A stretch of DNA of 10,303 bases from an uncultured Sphingomonas sp. (GTDB taxonomy: Bacteria > Pseudomonadota > Alphaproteobacteria > Sphingomonadales > Sphingomonadaceae): the NCBI RefSeq assembly GCF_936927845.1, contig NZ_CAKZHV010000015.1, positions 1 through 10,303 of the forward strand. The letters run 5' to 3'. A program made the translations under genes and the position numbers. Below, piece by piece: positions 6,448 through 10,303 of the stretch (position 1 is its first letter; every line of letters starts with the position of its first letter). The notes beneath the pieces are model-generated. The model saw only the letters and a program-made list of their open reading frames with translations, had not been told where the DNA came from and made no database searches.

Positions 6448-7037
6448 GCCGCTTCTCCTTGCTGCTGGCGATACGCCGCAACGATGCGCGAGACGGTGGG
6501 TTCGCTGACGCCGTAGAGCCGGGCCATCTCGGCCCCCGACTTGCGGCCCGAGGTGACGGATTCGGCGATCTCGCGGCGCTGTTTGTCGGCCAGCTTGCGC
6601 CGACGTCCACCGATCCGCCCCTCGGCGCGCGCCTGCGCCAAGCCGGCGCTGGTGCGCTCGCGGATCATCGCGCGCTCGAATTCGGCGAAGCTGCCGACCA
6701 TCTGCATCATCATGCGGCCTGCGGCCGTGGTGGTGTCGATCGCCTCGGTGAGCGAGCGGAAACCCGCGCCGGCCGCTTCGATCCGGTCCATGATGTGGAG
6801 CAGGTCCTTCAGGCTGCGCGACAATCGGTCGAGCTTCCAGACGACCACCACGTCGCCCGCGCGCAGCTGCCCGATCATCTCGTGCAGCTTCGGGCGATCC
6901 CAGCGCCCGCCGCTGGCGGTTTCCTCGAACACGCGCCGGCAACCGGCTGCATCCAACGCGCGAGCCTGCGCGACGTTGGACTGCTCCTCGCCCTTCGACA
7001 CGCGGGCATAGCCGATCAGATAGGGTATGGTGTCCAA
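6444..7037 (-). CDS. tnpR: Serine resolvase/invertase (TnpR)
   Basis: A site-specific serine recombinase expected to resolve the cointegrate formed during Tn3-type transposition by acting at a res site. From a TTG start at 7037 the product is 197 aa. The catalytic domain begins IGYARVSKGEEQSN with nucleophile Ser14 and includes GDVVVVWKLDRLSRS (61-75), AEFERAMIRERTSAG (118-132) and the basic linker GGRRRK. The C-terminal helix-turn-helix spans about 166-186 (KSGAEMARLYGVSEPTVSRI). The TTG is preferred because AAAGG lies 7 bases upstream and the length fits the family. An ATG at 7127 would add 30 atypical residues. Its TGA overlaps the start of the passenger gene. It is transcribed divergently from tnpA, the usual arrangement for TnpR to act as a repressor of both genes. 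Confidence 0.92.
   Translation of the reverse strand: MDTIPYLIGYARVSKGEEQSNVAQARALDAAGCRRVFEETASGGRWDRPKLHEMIGQLRAGDVVVVWKLDRLSRSLKDLLHIMDRIEAAGAGFRSLTEAIDTTTAAGRMMMQMVGSFAEFERAMIRERTSAGLAQARAEGRIGGRRRKLADKQRREIAESVTSGRKSGAEMARLYGVSEPTVSRIVAAYRQQQGEAA
6455..6460 (-). promoter_or_regulatory. Shine-Dalgarno sequence for the passenger gene
   Basis: AAGGAG on the minus strand sits inside the end of tnpR, 7 bases before the GTG at 6447. It is one of the best ribosome-binding sites in the window and fixes the passenger start despite the non-ATG codon and the gene overlap. Confidence 0.75.
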
Positions 7038-7166
7038 GCGCGCGCCTTTCCCAAACGACCGTATCCGGAGGCCGGATCGGCCGCCACGGATTTCCGCCGC
7101 CTTCCGCCTTTCACAATCCTCTTTCATTCAGCCGCCCAATGGCAAGGGCTTTTTGAAGGATAATGA
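7038..7166. promoter_or_regulatory. Divergent intergenic region, probable res site and tnpA/tnpR promoters
   Basis: In Tn3-type elements with divergent tnpA and tnpR, the 120-130 bp between them normally hold the three-part res site and both promoters. Here 129 bases fit that size. Visible structure is a direct repeat CGCCTTTC-N-CAA at 7043-7054 and 7105-7116 (11 of 12 identical) and a palindrome ATCCGG-AGG-CCGGAT at 7063-7077. The standard resolvase half-site consensus is not obvious, so the exact subsites are not assigned. The tnpA ribosome-binding site AAGGA lies at 7156-7160. Confidence 0.5.
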
Positions 7167-10115
7167 ATGCCCGCACGCATTCCGATGACCGCGCGGCAGC
7201 GCACCGCACTGCTGGCGCTGCCCGACAGCGAGGCGGCGGTCATCGCCCACCACAGCCTCGACGCCGGCGATCTGGCCGCGATCGGCACCGCGCGGACGCC
7301 GACGACCCGGCTCGGCTACGCACTGCAACTGTGCTGCCTGCGCTATCCGGGGCGCCACCTGCGCGCGGGTGAATTGCTGCCGGCGATCATGCTCGACCAT
7401 ATCGCCGAACAGGTCGGCGTGGAGGCGAGCGTCATCGCCGACTTCGCGAGGCGCACGCCCACCCGCTACGACCAGCTCGCCGCGATCAAGGCGCGTTTCG
7501 GGTTTCGGGATCTGAGCCGGCCGGTGCGCGCGGATCTGATGACATGGCTTGCCGAGGCCGCGATGCCGGTCACCGACGGATGCGCCCTGCTCGATCGGTT
7601 GCTGGAGAAGATGCGCGCGGAGCGCATCGTCATTCCCGGCATCAGCGTCGTCGAGCGGATGGCGGCCGAGGCGATGCACCGCGCCGAAACCGATCTCATC
7701 ACCGCAGTCGATCGCAGCCTTGATGCCGAAATGCGTCGTCGGCTCGACACGCTGGTCGATGGGAAAGTCCATGACCGGCAGAGCCGCCTGTCCTGGCTGC
7801 GCGAACCGGACCCCCGCGTCGCCCCGGCATCGCTCGACGCGATCGTCGAAAAGGTGAGGCTCATCCGCTGGACGGGCGTATCGGCGCATCCGGTCGATCC
7901 GGCCCATGCACCGCGCCTCGCGCAATTCGCGCGCGAAGGGCTGCGCTACACCGCGCAGGCCTTCCAGCAGATGCGACCCGCCCGTCGCAAGACCGTGCTG
8001 CTCGCCACCCTGCGCGAGATGGAGGCGACGCTCACCGACGCGGCGATCGCCATGTTCGGCGCGCTGGTCGGACGGGCCCGCCTGCGGGCGCGCAAGCGGC
8101 TCGAGCAACGGGTCGCCGTGTCGAACCGGGAAGGGCGCGAACGCCTGCTCCGCGTCGCGGTCCTGCTCGAGACGGTGGCCAGAGCGGCACGCGCCGGCGA
8201 GGATGTGGGCGCGGCCGTCAACCGGATCACGACGCTCGACACGCTCGATGCCGATGCCGCGATCATCCGGCGCACCGCATCGTCGCACCGCGATGACATA
8301 TTGGGCGAGATCGCGCCGGAATACCGCGCCTTCAAGCGCAGCGGTCCGGCGTTCCTGCGTGCGTTCGACTTCCAGGGACGGGCGCATACGCAGAGCCTGC
8401 GATCGGCGATGACGATCCTCGCCGACCTCGACGGCGACTGGCGCAGATCGCTGCCGGACGACGTGCCGCTCGGTCATGTCGAACGGCGCTGGCGGCGCCA
8501 TGTCGGACACGCCGGTGCGATCGACCGCGCATCCTGGGAAATGGCGACCTACGAGGCGCTCGCGAGTGCGTTGGCGTCCAGCGATATCTGGGTTCCGGCC
8601 GCAAAGGTGCATCGCGCGCTGCGCGCATTGCTGGCGCCGGCACCAAGCGCCCCGCCCAGGCCGGCGATCCTGCCCGGTGATGCGCATGCCTGGCTCGATG
8701 AACGTGCGAACCGCATCGACACGGCCCTCCTCGCGGTCGAGCGCAACCTTGGCCAGCGCGACGCCATATTTTTCGAAGGCGACCGGCTGCGCTTTCCCAA
8801 GGAGCCATCGGACGATACCGACCGCGATGGCGGGCGCCGCTTCGCGCTTGCCTGTTACGCCAGGTTGCCCGCCACCCGTATCACCGACCTTTTGTCGCAG
8901 GTCGATCGCTGGACCGGTTTCACCCGGCACTTCGGCCATGTCTCTACCGGGCTGCCGCCCGGTGATGACCGCGCCTTTCTCGCCACGCTGATCGCGGAGG
9001 CGACCAATCTCGGTCTCTCGCGCATGGCCGAGGTTTGCGGCGTGGGGTCACGACGAACCCTTCTGCGGATGCAGACATGGCACATGCGCGAGGAAACCTT
9101 CCGCGCCGCGCTCGCCTGCCTGACCGATGCCATCCATGCCGAACCGCTTGCCGCCTGGTTCGGACAGGGACGTCGCGCGTCGGCCGACGGGCAGGCATTT
9201 CCCCTGGGCGGTCCCGGCGAGGCGAGCGGAAGCGTCAACGCGCATTACGGGCGCGACCCGGTGGTGAAGATCTACACCACCATCACCGACCGCTACGCCC
9301 CGCTTCACCAAAGCGTGATGGCCGGCACCGCCGGCGAAGCGATCCATGCGCTCGACGGCATCCATGGCCATGCGGCAGGAGTCGATCCCGCCACGCTCCA
9401 TGTCGATGGAGGCGGCGTATCCGACATCGTATTCGCGGTCAGCCACCTGCTCGGGCTGGATTTCGAGCCGCGTATCCCGCGCCTGTCGGATCGCCGCCTC
9501 TACGCCTTCGAGCCGGCACGCCGCTACGGCAGGTTGGCGCCGCTGTTCGGGCGTCGGCTCGATCGCGACCGCATCGTACCCCACTGGCCGGAAATCGCGG
9601 AGGTCATCGGCGCGATCCGGAACCGCACGGTCACGCCATCGCTGATCCTCGGCAGACTCTCCGCCCAGCGTCAGCAAGGCGGGCTCGCCGCGGCCTTGCG
9701 CGAAATTGGGCGGATCGAACGCACCCTGTTCACCCTGCGCTGGTTCGAGGACGCCGACCTGCGGCGCACCGTCACCGCCGAACTGAACAAGGGCGAGGCG
9801 CGCAACAGCCTCGCCCGCGCCGTCGCCTTCCATCGCCTCGGTCGCTTCCGCGACCGCGGCCTCGAGAACCAGCAGACCCGTGCCGCGGCCCTCAACCTCG
9901 TCACCGCCGCCATCATCCTGTTCAATTGCCGCTATCTCGGCCGCGTGGTCGAGGACATGCGGCATCGCGGCGTGCAGGTCGATCCGGCGATGCTGGCAAG
10001 CCTCTCGCCCCTGGGCTGGGACCGCATCAATCTCACCGGCGACTACGTCTGGGCCGAAAACCTCGAACTCGACGCCGATGGCTTCACGCCTCTGCTCGCC
10101 AAGCCGCTACCGTGA
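7167..10115 (+). CDS. tnpA: Tn3-family transposase (TnpA)
   Basis: A 982-aa transposase that binds the 38-bp repeats and catalyses replicative transposition to a cointegrate. The N-terminal part (about 1-165) matches the DUF4158 DNA-binding domain (LDAGDLAAIGTARTPTTRLG, LCCLRYPGRHLRAGE). The C-terminal DDE domain has SADGQAF with Asp674, HVDGGGVSDIVFAVSHLLG with Asp747, and LNKGEARNSLARAV with Glu877. These correspond to Tn3 D689, D765 and E881. Further signatures are REIGRIERTLF and SPLGWDRINLTGDYVW. The length is in the usual range of about 950-1000 aa and no frameshift is visible. The ATG at 7167 has AAGGA 6 bases upstream. The TGA at 10113-10115 lies inside the right inverted repeat. The protein appears intact. 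Confidence 0.97.
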   Translation: MPARIPMTARQRTALLALPDSEAAVIAHHSLDAGDLAAIGTARTPTTRLGYALQLCCLRYPGRHLRAGELLPAIMLDHIAEQVGVEASVIADFARRTPTRYDQLAAIKARFGFRDLSRPVRADLMTWLAEAAMPVTDGCALLDRLLEKMRAERIVIPGISVVERMAAEAMHRAETDLITAVDRSLDAEMRRRLDTLVDGKVHDRQSRLSWLREPDPRVAPASLDAIVEKVRLIRWTGVSAHPVDPAHAPRLAQFAREGLRYTAQAFQQMRPARRKTVLLATLREMEATLTDAAIAMFGALVGRARLRARKRLEQRVAVSNREGRERLLRVAVLLETVARAARAGEDVGAAVNRITTLDTLDADAAIIRRTASSHRDDILGEIAPEYRAFKRSGPAFLRAFDFQGRAHTQSLRSAMTILADLDGDWRRSLPDDVPLGHVERRWRRHVGHAGAIDRASWEMATYEALASALASSDIWVPAAKVHRALRALLAPAPSAPPRPAILPGDAHAWLDERANRIDTALLAVERNLGQRDAIFFEGDRLRFPKEPSDDTDRDGGRRFALACYARLPATRITDLLSQVDRWTGFTRHFGHVSTGLPPGDDRAFLATLIAEATNLGLSRMAEVCGVGSRRTLLRMQTWHMREETFRAALACLTDAIHAEPLAAWFGQGRRASADGQAFPLGGPGEASGSVNAHYGRDPVVKIYTTITDRYAPLHQSVMAGTAGEAIHALDGIHGHAAGVDPATLHVDGGGVSDIVFAVSHLLGLDFEPRIPRLSDRRLYAFEPARRYGRLAPLFGRRLDRDRIVPHWPEIAEVIGAIRNRTVTPSLILGRLSAQRQQGGLAAALREIGRIERTLFTLRWFEDADLRRTVTAELNKGEARNSLARAVAFHRLGRFRDRGLENQQTRAAALNLVTAAIILFNCRYLGRVVEDMRHRGVQVDPAMLASLSPLGWDRINLTGDYVWAENLELDADGFTPLLAKPLP

Positions 10116-10143
10116 ATCCGTGGCCCAATAATGTACAGCGGCC
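10106..10143 (-). repeat. Right terminal inverted repeat of the Tn3-family transposon
   Basis: Read on the minus strand it starts GGCCGCTGTACATT and ends GATTCACGGTAGC, matching the left repeat at 31 of 38 positions. It overlaps the last codons of tnpA. The 5 bases outside are AGGTA, which do not match the 5 outside the left end. Confidence 0.92.
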
Positions 10144-10303
10144 AGGTAGTGGGTCAGGATCCGATGCCAGGTCTGCGTCTTCATCCTTGAGATCGTCTCG
10201 TGAGTCTTCGAGAGCTCCTGCAGGTCGTTGATTCCGGCCACCAGCGGGTCGACGTAGCGCTGCGTCGCACCGATCCGCAGCATGTGCAGGATGACCTGCG
10301 CGT
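10107..10303 (-). pseudogene. IS110-family transposase fragment cut by the transposon right end
   Basis: The frame enters from beyond the window edge and reads AQVILHMLRIGATQRYVDPL, INDLQELSKTHETISRMKT and WHRILTHYL. It then crosses into the inverted repeat at 10143 (AAVHYWATDSR) and stops at the TAG at 10107-10109. The DAxVIxHMLRxG, YVDPLVxGINDLQELSKTH and RILTHYL pattern matches, from memory, the stretch of IS110-family transposases after the last aspartates of the RuvC-like DEDD domain. The N-terminal part lies outside the window. The C-terminal transposase domain is lost at the transposon end, so the protein is inactive. Family assignment is by recall of motifs; the truncation itself is seen directly. 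Confidence 0.55.

Larger units (their letters stand above)
5028..10143 (+). mobile_element. Complete Tn3-family transposon (5116 bp)
   Basis: A replicative Tn3-family element bounded by 38-bp inverted repeats. It contains tnpA on the plus strand, a divergent tnpR on the minus strand, and a passenger gene after tnpR. Very little DNA is unused: 20 bases lie between the left repeat and the passenger stop, 129 bases between tnpR and tnpA, and the tnpA stop falls inside the right repeat. The transposase has its DDE residues and the resolvase its serine, so the element looks able to move. It carries no antibiotic or metal resistance gene. The 5 bases outside each end differ (AGCAC and AGGTA), so the usual 5-bp target duplication is missing, and each end interrupts a different gene. 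Insertion followed by recombination or deletion is the likely history. Confidence 0.93.

Noticed and set aside
6448..6942. Upstream extension of the passenger frame to give 618 aa
   Set aside because: This part overlaps the tnpR coding sequence in another frame and is Arg-rich without motifs. The GTG at 6447 with AAGGAG explains the start.
7038..7127. N-terminal extension of tnpR from an ATG at 7127
   Set aside because: The 30 extra residues are atypical for resolvases and would occupy the region where res and promoters belong. The TTG at 7037 has a well-placed AAAGG.
7128..8939. Open frame of 603 codons on the minus strand opposite tnpA
   Set aside because: It lies wholly antisense to an intact transposase, has no recognisable domain, and is the kind of open frame that GC-rich DNA gives opposite real genes.
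1..10303. CRISPR arrays, tRNA or rRNA genes, tandem repeats, replication origin
   Set aside because: No regularly spaced repeats, no tRNA or rRNA signatures, and no iteron or rep gene were seen.

Overview
The window is GC-rich DNA with short or overlapping gene junctions, strong third-position G/C and alphaproteobacterial protein style. It most resembles a sphingomonad (Sphingomonas/Sphingobium/Novosphingobium type). No rRNA or tRNA gene is present, so this placement is an inference from protein style only. The relic of a partition operon hints that the locus is on a plasmid or chromid, or next to an integrated plasmid.

Layout. (1) Positions 1-383 hold no recognisable gene but contain two hairpins, one with a perfect 15-bp stem. 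(2) Positions 384-3872, minus strand, carry a complete dTDP-L-rhamnose operon in the order rfbC-rfbB-rfbD-rfbA. The B/D and D/A junctions are 4-base ATGA overlaps. The four enzymes convert glucose-1-phosphate and dTTP to dTDP-L-rhamnose, a precursor for exopolysaccharide or LPS. (3) Positions 3916-4694, minus strand, are a graveyard. A tyrosine recombinase N-terminal fragment with a frameshift is followed by the C-terminal tail of a ParA-like ATPase. That tail overlaps, by GTGA, a ribbon-helix-helix gene broken by an in-frame TAG. (4) At 4759 a small secreted-protein gene starts on the plus strand and is cut at 5027 by a transposon end. (5) Positions 5028-10143 are a compact 5116-bp Tn3-family transposon with 38-bp inverted repeats (31/38 identical). 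It has a DDE transposase (tnpA, plus strand), a divergent serine resolvase (tnpR, minus strand), and an uncharacterised 453-aa passenger gene coupled to tnpR by a GTGA overlap. (6) Positions 10144-10303 hold a piece of what looks like an IS110-family transposase gene on the minus strand, cut by the right end of the transposon.

The most informative points are these. The Tn3 element has no matching 5-bp duplication at its ends and truncates two unrelated genes, so it is not a simple insertion. Its passenger is a conserved-looking gene of unknown role whose tail resembles the MbcA/ParS/Xre toxin-binding type. The region upstream of the rhamnose operon has been assembled from broken plasmid-maintenance and recombinase genes.
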